Source: Candidatus Coprenecus stercoripullorum
GTDB taxonomy: Bacteria > Bacteroidota > Bacteroidia > Bacteroidales > UBA932
Reading direction: 5' to 3'
Length of the DNA: 32,645 bases
Assembly (NCBI GenBank): GCA_018715745.1
Contig: DVLA01000053.1
Coordinates: 1-32,645 of the forward strand
Shown here: piece by piece, positions 1 through 8,589 of the stretch
Position numbering within the stretch: the stretch's first letter is position 1
How the letters are laid out: every line of letters begins with the position of its first letter
Program-made: the position numbers and the translations under genes
The notes under the pieces: model-generated
The model's input: the letters and a program-made list of their open reading frames with translations, nothing else
Told to the model about the DNA's origin: nothing
The model's database searches: none

Positions 1-613
1 GGATATAGCCCTCCGGTTCCAGCCTGTTGAGCGATATTGCCTTGTTGTAGTCTTTCAGCGCCGCCAAAGTATCTCCGAGGAAAAGGCAGGAAGCCCCGCG
101 GTTTAGATAGGCGTCCGGCTCCCGCGGTTCGCGGCGGATAAAGCGGTTGAAATCCGCCACCGCCTTATCAAACTGGCGCGACAGGAAATAAGCCACGCCC
201 CTGCTGAAATACAGGCCTATATAATCCGGGCGCAGTTCCACGGCCATGTCAAGGTCCTCTATGGCGCTGTCATACTTCCCTACCCGGCTCCGGGTTATCC
301 CCCTGTAATGATAGGCGGCGGTATACACGGGGTTTATCTCTATTGCGCTGTCGAAGTCCATCTCGGCACCCACGAAATCCCCGAGGTTGTATTTGGCTAT
401 CCCTCTGAAAAAATACGCCTCATAAAGCGATTTGTCCAGACGTATGAGGATATTGAAATTGTCTATGGCATCAGGATAGCGGCCTTCGACAAGCGCCTGC
501 CTTCCCCTGTCGAAAAAACGATTGATGTCATACTGCGCATGCGCCGTTCCGGTTGAAAGCAACAGGAAAACAAGCAGAGCGAGTACGGTACGAATTTTTC
601 CGGGCAAGTCCAT
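1..613 (-). CDS. Secreted TPR-repeat protein, truncated by window edge
   Basis: Reading the minus strand from an ATG at 613 gives 204 codons open to the window edge, so only the N-terminal part is present. Residues 1-26 form a signal peptide (KIR, then a Leu/Val-rich core, ending AHA before Gln), so the protein is exported. The rest is tandem 34-residue tetratricopeptide repeats, each with the pattern A-x-x-x-R/N-G-x-A, then Y/F-D-x-A-I-x-D-F/L-x-x-A-I-x-L/I-x-P. TPRs are scaffolds for protein-protein contacts; no catalytic domain is visible. The gene is transcribed divergently from the M28 homologue, with a TATCTTTG box 34-41 bases upstream of the start. Function unknown; family call secure, start codon probable. 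Confidence 0.85.
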   Translation of the reverse strand, partial: MDLPGKIRTVLALLVFLLLSTGTAHAQYDINRFFDRGRQALVEGRYPDAIDNFNILIRLDKSLYEAYFFRGIAKYNLGDFVGAEMDFDSAIEINPVYTAAYHYRGITRSRVGKYDSAIEDLDMAVELRPDYIGLYFSRGVAYFLSRQFDKAVADFNRFIRREPREPDAYLNRGASCLFLGDTLAALKDYNKAISLNRLEPEGYI

Positions 614-633
614 TCCGCTATTCCAAAAAGGCT

Positions 634-641
634 TATTTTTG
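634..641 (+). promoter_or_regulatory. Bacteroidota -7 box (TATTTTTG) for the 663 gene
   Basis: TATTTTTG matches TAnnTTTG and ends 21 bases before the TTG start at 663. It faces the opposite way to the TPR promoter and lies only a few bases from it, so the two genes would share a compact divergent promoter. No clear -33 TTTG is visible. Confidence 0.4.
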
Positions 642-646
642 TACAA

Positions 647-654
647 CAAAGATA
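647..654 (-). promoter_or_regulatory. Bacteroidota -7 box (TATCTTTG) for the TPR gene
   Basis: On the minus strand this reads TATCTTTG, an exact match to the Bacteroidota primary-sigma -7 consensus TAnnTTTG, placed 34 bases before the ATG at 613. No convincing TTTG -33 element is seen at the usual spacing, so the call rests on the -7 box and its position in a divergent intergenic region. Confidence 0.5.
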
Positions 655-662
655 GGTAAACA

Positions 663-1598
663 TTGAAAAAGTCTCTCATTTTTTTATTTGCGTTCATGGC
701 TGCGGCATCGCTGCAGGTTCATAGCCGGTACAGGATATTCGAGGACATAATATATTACAAGAAACAGCACGGCCTTCTGTCATTCATGGCGGACGACCTT
801 TCCGGCGGCAGGGGGACAGGGTCAGAGGGTAACAGGATGACAATGCTCTTTATCCGCGACAGGTTCGAGGCCTACGGCCTCATGCCTTTCGAAGGGAGCT
901 ACCTCAAGCCCTTCCCTGCAGACTCCGGCCTAAAGGGCGTAAACGTAACCGGATTCGTCCCGTCCCGGAAGGCTGGCAGCGGATACGTCATAGTGGGCGC
1001 ACATTACGACCATCTCGGACAGATCGGGGACAAAATATACAACGGGGCGGACGACAACGCATCAGGGGTAACGGCGCTCCTTAACCTTGCAGAAATATTC
1101 GGCACAATGTACAAGGCAGGGCTCGGCCCGGAGAAGAACATCATATTTGCCGCCTTCGATGCCAAGGAGCACAATATGGCCGGTTCGCGGCATTTCGTCA
1201 GTACGCTCGGCATTGACAGGGACAGCATAGCCTGCGCCATCAACATAGACCAGATAGGCACCGTACTCGAGCCATTGGACGGGAAAGACACGAATTTCGT
1301 GATAATGCTCGGGGAGAATACACTGAGACCGGAAGACAGGGGAAAGGCTGCAAGGTGCAACATGCTGCATACGGGAATGGCCCTGAGCCATACATATTAC
1401 GGCAGCGAGGCATTCTCCGGAATAATCTACAGAATGTCCGACCAGACTGCCTTCCATGAGGCCGGAATACCGGCCCTGCTGTTCACTTCCGGCATACACC
1501 GGCACACATACAAGACGACTGACGATACGGACATAATATCGTACCCAATGCTCAAAAAACGCACACTGCTTATTTTCCACCTTATAATGTCTCTCTGA
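663..1598 (+). CDS. M28-fold peptidase homologue with altered active site
   Basis: 311 aa, exported: residues 1-21 (MKKSLIF..., hydrophobic core, then QVHS) form a signal peptide, which supports the TTG start at 663. The fold is M28 zinc aminopeptidase: GAHYDHLG with His114, GADDNASG with Asp130, KEHNMAGS with Glu169 and NIDQIG with Asp196 correspond to zinc ligands. Two expected active-site residues are missing. The Glu-Glu pair (catalytic base plus ligand) is Lys168-Glu169. The usual final zinc ligand motif G-x-H-x-D-Y-H-K-x-T-D-D reads G-I-H-R-H-T-Y-K-T-T-D-D, so the His becomes Tyr283. It may be a pseudo-peptidase, or His281 may substitute. It ends one base before uvrB, so it may be cotranscribed with it. 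Family is secure; activity is doubtful. Confidence 0.85.
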   Translation: MKKSLIFLFAFMAAASLQVHSRYRIFEDIIYYKKQHGLLSFMADDLSGGRGTGSEGNRMTMLFIRDRFEAYGLMPFEGSYLKPFPADSGLKGVNVTGFVPSRKAGSGYVIVGAHYDHLGQIGDKIYNGADDNASGVTALLNLAEIFGTMYKAGLGPEKNIIFAAFDAKEHNMAGSRHFVSTLGIDRDSIACAINIDQIGTVLEPLDGKDTNFVIMLGENTLRPEDRGKAARCNMLHTGMALSHTYYGSEAFSGIIYRMSDQTAFHEAGIPALLFTSGIHRHTYKTTDDTDIISYPMLKKRTLLIFHLIMSL

Positions 1599-1599
1599 T

Positions 1600-3597
1600 A
1601 TGCCTTTCAAACTTCAGTCCCCATACAGGCCGGCAGGCGACCAGCCGGAAGCCATCTCCCAGCTGTGCTCGTCAATAGGGTCGGGATGCAGGGCGGCCAC
1701 CCTGCTCGGCGTAACGGGTTCCGGCAAGACATTTACCATGGCCAACGTAATTGCGGAGCTGCAGCGGCCCGCCCTCATACTTAGCCATAACAAGACTCTC
1801 GCGGCCCAGCTCTACGGCGAGTTCAAGTCCTTCTTCCCGGACAACGCCGTAGAATATTTCGTATCGTATTACGACTATTACCAGCCTGAGGCGTATCTTC
1901 CTGTAACGGACACATATATAGAAAAAGATCTGAGTATCAACGATGAGATAGAGAAACTGCGGCTGAGTGCGTCCTCGGCCCTGCTCTCGGGCAGGAGGGA
2001 TGTAATCGTCATATCCAGCGTATCATGCCTCTACGGAATAGGCAACCCCGAGGATTTCCACAACAATACCATACAGATAGGGACCGGCATGAAAATAAGC
2101 CGGAGCAAACTGCTGTACAGGCTCGTGGACGCCCTGTACTCCAGGAACGACACTGAATTCAAACGCGGTACCTTCAGAGTAAGGGGGGACACCATAGACA
2201 TATATCTCGCGTACGCCGAACAAGGCTGCCGGATAGTATTCTTCGGTGACGAGATAGAGGAAATAGAACTTATCGACCCTCTGACCGGAGCCACCGTGGA
2301 GGTGCTGGACAGCTTTTCGATATACCCGGCAAATATCTTCGTAACCACCAAGGAAAGGACTGTTCAGGGTATCCGTATGATACAGGATGACCTGAAGGCC
2401 CAGTACGACTACTTCTGCTCGGCAGGGCGGCAGCATGAAGCCAACAGGCTGAAGAAACGGGTCGAGTATGACATGGAGATGATCAAGGAGCTCGGATACT
2501 GTCCCGGCATAGAAAACTACTCGAGATACTTTGACGGGCGTAAAGCCGGACAGAGGCCGTTCTGCCTCATCGATTATTTTCCGCGGGACTTCATAACGTT
2601 CATTGATGAAAGCCATGTGACCATACCGCAGATAAGGGCCATGTACGGGGGAGACCGCTCGAGAAAGGAAGTCCTGATAGAATACGGGTTCCGGCTTCCG
2701 GCCGCAGCCGACAACAGACCGCTCAAATTCGAGGAATTCGAAGACATCATAGGGCAAAGGGTATTTGTAAGCGCGACTCCGGGCGACTACGAGTTGGAAG
2801 AAAGCGAAGGGCTTGTCGTGGAACAGATTGTCAGGCCCACCGGACTTCTCGACCCTCCGATCGACGTAAGGCCGTCCAAAAACCAGATAGACGACCTTAT
2901 GGAGGAGATAGACAAAAGAGTGGAAAAGGACGAAAGGATACTTGTCACCACACTTACCAAGAGGATGGCGGAAGAACTGGAGAAGTATCTTACACGCAAG
3001 GGAATAAGGACAAGATACATACATTCGGACGTAGACACCCTCGAAAGGGTGGGCATAATAGAGGACTTCAAGGCAGGCAGGTTCGATGTGCTGGTGGGTG
3101 TAAACCTGCTGCGCGAAGGGCTGGACATACCGAGCGTATCGCTGGTCGCAATCATAGACGCGGACAAGGAAGGATTCCTGAGATCGGACAGGGCCCTGAC
3201 CCAGACGGCAGGACGTGCGGCACGAAATCTGAATGGTCTTGTAATAATGTACGCCGATACCATAACCGCCTCAATGCGCAGGACCATCGAGGAGACTTCC
3301 AGAAGAAGGGCCAGGCAGCAGGAATACAACAGGGAGCACGGCATCGTCCCCACCCAGGTACGGAACACCGCGAAAAACACGCTCGCAGGACAGTATGCAT
3401 ACTCAGGGCCGGACGAAGAAGAGGCCGAAAGGTATATTGCGGACGAGCCCGTCCTGGCAAAGATGAGCCCCAGGCAGCTCATGGAAGCCATTGAGAATGC
3501 AAAGCAGAATATGGAGGAAGCGGCCAGGGAACTGGACTTCCCGAGGGCGGCCAAGGCCAGGGATGAAATGTACGAACTGATAAAACTAAAGCATTGA
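1600..3597 (+). CDS. uvrB: UvrABC system protein B (excision nuclease helicase subunit)
   Basis: 665 aa, the usual UvrB length. UvrB receives damaged DNA from UvrA, verifies the lesion with its beta-hairpin and recruits UvrC for dual incision. Visible features: Walker A GVTGSGKT (residues 37-44), the Tyr-rich beta-hairpin region YYDYYQPEAYLP (about 90-105), helicase motifs including DESH near residue 337 and the late QTAGRAARN motif, and a C-terminal UVR domain (about 628-662, NMEEAARELDFPRAAKARDE) for UvrC/UvrA contact. The ATG lies one base after the M28 stop, and the gene overlaps the start of rel by four bases. The protein appears complete and functional. Confidence 0.98.
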   Translation: MPFKLQSPYRPAGDQPEAISQLCSSIGSGCRAATLLGVTGSGKTFTMANVIAELQRPALILSHNKTLAAQLYGEFKSFFPDNAVEYFVSYYDYYQPEAYLPVTDTYIEKDLSINDEIEKLRLSASSALLSGRRDVIVISSVSCLYGIGNPEDFHNNTIQIGTGMKISRSKLLYRLVDALYSRNDTEFKRGTFRVRGDTIDIYLAYAEQGCRIVFFGDEIEEIELIDPLTGATVEVLDSFSIYPANIFVTTKERTVQGIRMIQDDLKAQYDYFCSAGRQHEANRLKKRVEYDMEMIKELGYCPGIENYSRYFDGRKAGQRPFCLIDYFPRDFITFIDESHVTIPQIRAMYGGDRSRKEVLIEYGFRLPAAADNRPLKFEEFEDIIGQRVFVSATPGDYELEESEGLVVEQIVRPTGLLDPPIDVRPSKNQIDDLMEEIDKRVEKDERILVTTLTKRMAEELEKYLTRKGIRTRYIHSDVDTLERVGIIEDFKAGRFDVLVGVNLLREGLDIPSVSLVAIIDADKEGFLRSDRALTQTAGRAARNLNGLVIMYADTITASMRRTIEETSRRRARQQEYNREHGIVPTQVRNTAKNTLAGQYAYSGPDEEEAERYIADEPVLAKMSPRQLMEAIENAKQNMEEAARELDFPRAAKARDEMYELIKLKH

Positions 3598-5765
3598 ACA
3601 GTTATTCCGACATACTTGAAGATATCATCTCCCCCTACCCCGAGCGGGAACGGGAGACAATCCGCCACGCATTTTCAATATCGTACCGGACATTGGACGG
3701 CAGGGCCAGGGAAAACGGGCATCCGTTTATAGAACACCCGTTGGGGGTAGCCCGCATTGTCGCCTCAGAGATAAAACTGGACTGCGCATCGGTGGCTGCC
3801 GTCTTCCTGCACGAGGCATCAAGGTTCAGCCCCGGGCTTCTGAAAGGGCTTCCGAAAGGCAGGTTCCCGGAAGAAGCCGTGGGGATTGCGGAAAGCCTCG
3901 ACAAGATCGCCGCCATCAGGCCTAAAGACACAGGCCTGGAAGCGGAGAACTACAAAAGGCTTATCGTCTCATGGTCAACGGACCCGAGAGTCATTATCAT
4001 AAAACTGGCCGACAGGCTGGATGTCATGCGCAACATCGACCTGCTGCCGAAAATCTCAAGGGAAAGGAAAGCCACGGAAACCATACTGCTGTATGTTCCG
4101 ATAGCCCATCAGCTCGGGCTGTACAGGCTCAAGAGCGAGATGGAGGACATATTCTTCAGATATACGGATCCGGAAAACTACAGGGCCATATCAAACATGG
4201 TAAAGGCCGAAGAAGGCAAAAGGAGCCGGATAGTCGAGGACTTTTCGGAGACAATACGCGCAAAACTGGAGAAGGCCTCGCTGAAATTCACCATCAAGGG
4301 ACGTACCAAAACGGCGTATTCGATATGGAAGAAGATGCAGAAACAGGGCATTCCTTTCGAAGAAGTAAGGGATATCTTCGCAATAAGGATAATACTTGAC
4401 GCAGGGCCTGAAAGGAAAGACGAGATTGACGCATGCTGGGAAGCATATTCCATCGTTACCGAAGAATTCGTCCCTGATACGTCAAGGCTAAGGGACTGGC
4501 TTTCCAAGCCTAAGGAAAACGGATACGAATCACTGCACATAACCGTCACGGACAGGAACGGGAACGTCATAGAAGTGCAGATCCGGACAATCAGAATGGA
4601 CGAGATAGCCGAAAACGGGCATGCCTCGCACTGGTCCTACAAAGGGATAAAAGAAGAAAAGGGTCTTGCCGGATGGCTGGCGAAAGTCAGGGAGATACTG
4701 GAGAGCGGCAACAGAAGCGGATACGAGCAGGCGTCCCGCTTCCTGCACGACGATGTTTTCGTATTCACCCCTGACGGAGAACTGAGAAGGCTCCCTTCAG
4801 GCGCAACTGTTCTCGATTTCGCATTCGATATCCATACCAACATCGGGCTGAAATGCACAGGGGCCAGGATAAACGGCAAGACGGCATCCATAAAGGAAAA
4901 ACTGGGAACGGGCGATGTCGTGGAAATAATCACCGGAAAGAACCAGAAACCGTCTCCGGACTGGCTCAACTATGTTGTCACATCCAAGGCGTCGGCCAAG
5001 ATAAGGCTCAAACTCAAGGAAGAGGAAGGGAAAAGATCCCTTCCGGGAAAAGAACTTCTGGAAAGAAGGCTTAAAAACTGGAAGATCGTACTTACCGATG
5101 AAGATACCGCCCGGCTGTGCAAGAAGCTCAAGGTAAAAAACGCCAACGAGCTTTATGCCGGCATAGGAAACGGGGAGATAGACATAATGGAGATAAAGAG
5201 CCTGCTTATCGGAAGTGCGGAAGGAGGGAAAGAGGACGGCGGCAGAAAGGAAAAACCGGGATTGCCGGCAGTACCCGCCCCTGCCATGGAGGAAAGCCCC
5301 GAGAGCTATATAGAGGCCGGCAGCAGTCTCGGCAACCTGAGTTACAAGATGGCAAGATGCTGCAACCCCGTCTATGGAGACGAGGTTTTCGGATTCATAT
5401 CCATAAGGGACGGAATAAAAATCCACCGCATGAGCTGTCCAAATGCGGCCAGGCTTATAGAGAATTACCCGTACAGGATAATAAAACTGAAATGGAAGTC
5501 TTCGGCCGGTGACGGCAGCTTCCAGGCTACCGTCAAGGCCATAATAGGTGACAGTTCCCTTTACGGAGACCTGCTCGCCGTCGTACAGGACAAGGGCGCG
5601 AAGATAAGGTCCTCGCTTATAACCCCGAGAAAAGGCGGAAGACAGGACGGGTACGAGGTAAGGATACAAGTGCTCGTATCCGGCAAAAAGACGTTGGACA
5701 AAATCATATCGGTACTTAAAAAGACAAGGGGAGTGGATTCCGTATCAAGAGTTTTACAGCAATGA
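3594..5765 (+). CDS. relA: RelA/SpoT-family (p)ppGpp synthetase, hydrolase site degenerate
   Basis: 723 aa long RSH protein that makes (p)ppGpp from ATP and GTP/GDP in the stringent response. Domains in order: HD-type hydrolase fold (about 25-170); synthetase (about 220-350) with GRTKTAYSIWKKM, PKENGYESLH (Tyr311) and IEVQIRT (Glu327); TGS (about 387-448); a Cys-rich conserved region with ARCCNPVYGD (588-596) and Cys615; C-terminal ACT (about 643-720). The hydrolase motif HD-x-x-ED is replaced by HEASRF at 73-78, and KLADRLHNMR reads KLADRLDVMR, so hydrolysis is probably lost, as in gammaproteobacterial RelA. A separate SpoT elsewhere would be expected. The TTG start overlaps the uvrB stop, and its own stop overlaps the uvrA ATG (ATGA), so translation is probably coupled. 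Confidence 0.93.
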   Translation: MNSYSDILEDIISPYPERERETIRHAFSISYRTLDGRARENGHPFIEHPLGVARIVASEIKLDCASVAAVFLHEASRFSPGLLKGLPKGRFPEEAVGIAESLDKIAAIRPKDTGLEAENYKRLIVSWSTDPRVIIIKLADRLDVMRNIDLLPKISRERKATETILLYVPIAHQLGLYRLKSEMEDIFFRYTDPENYRAISNMVKAEEGKRSRIVEDFSETIRAKLEKASLKFTIKGRTKTAYSIWKKMQKQGIPFEEVRDIFAIRIILDAGPERKDEIDACWEAYSIVTEEFVPDTSRLRDWLSKPKENGYESLHITVTDRNGNVIEVQIRTIRMDEIAENGHASHWSYKGIKEEKGLAGWLAKVREILESGNRSGYEQASRFLHDDVFVFTPDGELRRLPSGATVLDFAFDIHTNIGLKCTGARINGKTASIKEKLGTGDVVEIITGKNQKPSPDWLNYVVTSKASAKIRLKLKEEEGKRSLPGKELLERRLKNWKIVLTDEDTARLCKKLKVKNANELYAGIGNGEIDIMEIKSLLIGSAEGGKEDGGRKEKPGLPAVPAPAMEESPESYIEAGSSLGNLSYKMARCCNPVYGDEVFGFISIRDGIKIHRMSCPNAARLIENYPYRIIKLKWKSSAGDGSFQATVKAIIGDSSLYGDLLAVVQDKGAKIRSSLITPRKGGRQDGYEVRIQVLVSGKKTLDKIISVLKKTRGVDSVSRVLQQ

Positions 5766-8569
5766 AAGGGCAGGACACTGATCAGGGTTTCATAAAGATA
5801 AGGAAAGCCTCGGTAAACAATCTGAAAGAAATAGACCTCGATATACCCAGGGGCAGGTTTACAGTCATTACGGGCGTTTCCGGCTCCGGTAAATCGTCCC
5901 TCGCATTCGAGACCCTGTTTGCGGAGGGGCAGAGAAGATTTGCAGAAAGCCTCTCATCTTTTGCAAGGCAGTTTCTCGGCAGAATGTCCAAGCCGGCCGT
6001 TGAAAGCATAAGCGGCATACCGCCGGCAATTGCCATAGAGCAAAAGGTAAATACCCGCAACCCGCGCTCTACGGTAGGTTCTACGACTGAAATCTACGAC
6101 TATCTCCGGGTTCTGTTCGCCAGGATAGGGCGCACCTACTCCCCCGTAAGCGGGAAAGAAGTAAAGTGCGATACGGCAGAGACGGTCATAGAATATCTTA
6201 CCGGTCTCTGTAATGAAAATGCCGGGGAAAACGGGAGAAAGGCCTGCATACTCGCCGGGGCCTGCCTGGAAAATGGGGAGAATTTAGTTGAAAGGCTCAT
6301 TGCTCTCAAAGAGGAAGGCTTTACCAGAATATTCCTGCTCAAAGGCGGGGAGACGGTCAAAATCGACTCGGTCCTCCCGACACTCACGGAGAACGGGATA
6401 GACGGAGGGGCCATGATAGTTGTAGACAGGTTTATCCTGAACAGGGACACCATTGCCGATGAAAGCGCGGCCCTATCCCTGCGCGATTCCATAAGGACGG
6501 CATTCGACAAGGGCGGGGGGCACATTGCCTGCGCAGTGGAAGACGGGAACGGGATATACCGGCTAATGGAATTTTCCAGCCTGTTCGAGGCCGACGGAAT
6601 GGCTTTCGAAAAGCCGGAAGAATGGATGTTCAACTACAACAACCCCGTCGGGGCCTGCCCGGCATGCAAGGGGCTTGGCAGGATTTCCGGAATCGACGAG
6701 TCCCTTGTCATCCCCAACAAGGCCCTCTCAGTCTATCAGGATGCCGTTGCCTGCTGGAAGGGCGAAGTAATGCGATACTTCAAGGAAGAAGTAATCTTCA
6801 ATGCCGGAAAATACGGTTTTCCCATCCATACCCCCTACAAAGACCTGACACAGGAGCAGAAGGACCTGCTCTGGAACGGCAATGCGGACATTACCGGCAT
6901 CTATCCGTTCTTCAGGGAGCTCGAATCCAAAAAATACAAAATACAGAACAAATTCATGATAAGCCGCTATTCGGGCAAGACGGAATGCCGCGAATGTCAC
7001 GGCAGCAGGCTGAGAAAAGAAGCCCTCTACGTCAGGATTGGCGGAAAGAACATACACGAGATTATGTCCATGAGCATAAAAGAGCTCATTTCATTTTTCG
7101 ACAATCTCGAACTGGACGGGCACGATGCGAAAATAGCGGCAAGGGCCATCAGGGAAATACGGCAGCGCCTGGACTATCTCGACAGGACGGGGCTTTCATA
7201 CCTCACACTCAACAGGGCGTCAAATACCCTGAGCGGCGGGGAGAGCCAGAGGGTCAGTCTGGTATGCTCCTTAGGCAACAGCCTGACAGGCTCGATGTAC
7301 ATACTCGACGAGCCGAGCATAGGCCTTCACGAAAGGGATACACAGAGGCTGATCAATGTTATAAAAAGCCTGAGGGATCTTGGCAATACGGTAATAGTCG
7401 TCGAACATGACGAGCAGATAATACGTTCGGCCGACTACCTGATAGACATAGGCCCGATGGCCGGGGCATACGGAGGAGAAGTTGTATTCTGCGGCCCTCC
7501 GCCTGCCGAAGGCATATCGGAAGAAGACGCCGGGAAACTGCTGCGGGAGTATCCGCGCTCACTCACTCTAAGATACCTTCTCGGAAAGGAGCGCATAGAA
7601 ATAAAGGAAGGCAAAAGACAGTGGAAATACAGCATAGAGGTCTGCGGGGCATGCGAAAACAATCTCAAGAACATCAATGTAAGGTTTCCCCTGAATGTCC
7701 TTACGGCGGTAACCGGGGTAAGCGGCTCCGGAAAATCCACGCTCGTAGGGGATATCCTCTACCCCGCCCTTGCAAGGGCGACCAACAGGTTCGGGAAAGT
7801 GCCCGGCTCATTCAAGGCCCTCAAAGGAGACATAGGGAGGATATCATCAGTAGAATACGTGGACCAGAACCCGATAGGCAGGAACTCCAGGTCGAATCCA
7901 GCAACCTACATAAAGGCATACGACGATATACGCAAACTGTTCTCCGAACAGCCGTACGCAAAGATGAACGGCTTCGGGCATTCTCATTTCTCTTTCAACA
8001 TTGAGGGAGGCCGCTGTCCGGAATGCCTCGGGGAAGGCACTGTAAAAATCCCCATGCAGTTCATGGCGGACATTACCATGGTATGCGAATCATGCGGAGG
8101 CAAGCGTTTCATCCCCGACATACTCGAAGTCAGGTACCACGGCAAGAACATAAGCGATGTCCTGGATATGAGCGTAGATGAGGCAATCGGCTTTTTTTCG
8201 TCATACAATGACCTTTCGGCGAGAAAGGCGGTGGAGAAACTCCGTCCCTTGCAGTCCGTAGGTCTGGGTTACATAGCCCTCGGGCAGAACAGCAGCACAC
8301 TCAGCGGCGGGGAGAGCCAGAGGGTCAAACTGGCCGGATTCCTCGGGAAGGCCGGGCCCTCGATACTGTTCATTTTCGACGAGCCTACAACCGGCCTGCA
8401 TTTCGACGACCTGAAAAAGCTGCTTGCATCATTCGACGCCCTTATAGAAAACGGGCACTCGATAATAGTCGTAGAGCACAACCCCTATATAATCAGGGCT
8501 GCCGACCATATCATAGAACTCGGTCCGGAAGGCGGGGACGAAGGCGGCTATCTCCTTAGCCGGCAGTAA
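5762..8569 (+). CDS. uvrA: UvrABC system protein A (damage recognition ATPase)
   Basis: 935 aa, full UvrA length. UvrA dimers scan DNA and load UvrB at lesions. It has two ABC ATPase modules: Walker A GVSGSGKSS (38-46) and a second GVSGSGKST (about 655), each paired with an LSGGESQRV signature and followed by ILDEPSIGLH or IFDEPTTGLH. Zinc-binding Cys pairs are seen as CPACKG and CRECHG in the first half, and CPECLGEG with CESCGG in the C-terminal half. The ATG overlaps the rel stop as ATGA. Third gene of the uvrB-rel-uvrA run, convergent with prfA only 20 bases downstream. Confidence 0.98.
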   Translation: MKGQDTDQGFIKIRKASVNNLKEIDLDIPRGRFTVITGVSGSGKSSLAFETLFAEGQRRFAESLSSFARQFLGRMSKPAVESISGIPPAIAIEQKVNTRNPRSTVGSTTEIYDYLRVLFARIGRTYSPVSGKEVKCDTAETVIEYLTGLCNENAGENGRKACILAGACLENGENLVERLIALKEEGFTRIFLLKGGETVKIDSVLPTLTENGIDGGAMIVVDRFILNRDTIADESAALSLRDSIRTAFDKGGGHIACAVEDGNGIYRLMEFSSLFEADGMAFEKPEEWMFNYNNPVGACPACKGLGRISGIDESLVIPNKALSVYQDAVACWKGEVMRYFKEEVIFNAGKYGFPIHTPYKDLTQEQKDLLWNGNADITGIYPFFRELESKKYKIQNKFMISRYSGKTECRECHGSRLRKEALYVRIGGKNIHEIMSMSIKELISFFDNLELDGHDAKIAARAIREIRQRLDYLDRTGLSYLTLNRASNTLSGGESQRVSLVCSLGNSLTGSMYILDEPSIGLHERDTQRLINVIKSLRDLGNTVIVVEHDEQIIRSADYLIDIGPMAGAYGGEVVFCGPPPAEGISEEDAGKLLREYPRSLTLRYLLGKERIEIKEGKRQWKYSIEVCGACENNLKNINVRFPLNVLTAVTGVSGSGKSTLVGDILYPALARATNRFGKVPGSFKALKGDIGRISSVEYVDQNPIGRNSRSNPATYIKAYDDIRKLFSEQPYAKMNGFGHSHFSFNIEGGRCPECLGEGTVKIPMQFMADITMVCESCGGKRFIPDILEVRYHGKNISDVLDMSVDEAIGFFSSYNDLSARKAVEKLRPLQSVGLGYIALGQNSSTLSGGESQRVKLAGFLGKAGPSILFIFDEPTTGLHFDDLKKLLASFDALIENGHSIIVVEHNPYIIRAADHIIELGPEGGDEGGYLLSRQ

Positions 8570-8589
8570 CCGGCCTGTCCGGCAGGGAG

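Noticed and set aside
2023-3024. 333-codon open frame on the minus strand inside uvrB
   Set aside because: Fully antisense to a conserved gene, composition odd (Tyr, Val and His rich), no motif. Coding bias of the opposite strand explains it.
4797-5669. 290-codon minus-strand frame inside rel
   Set aside because: Antisense to conserved TGS, Cys-rich and ACT regions; no recognisable domain.
8560-8585. GC-rich inverted repeats between uvrA and prfA as a bidirectional terminator
   Set aside because: Only short GCCGG/CCGGC stems and no T-run on either strand.
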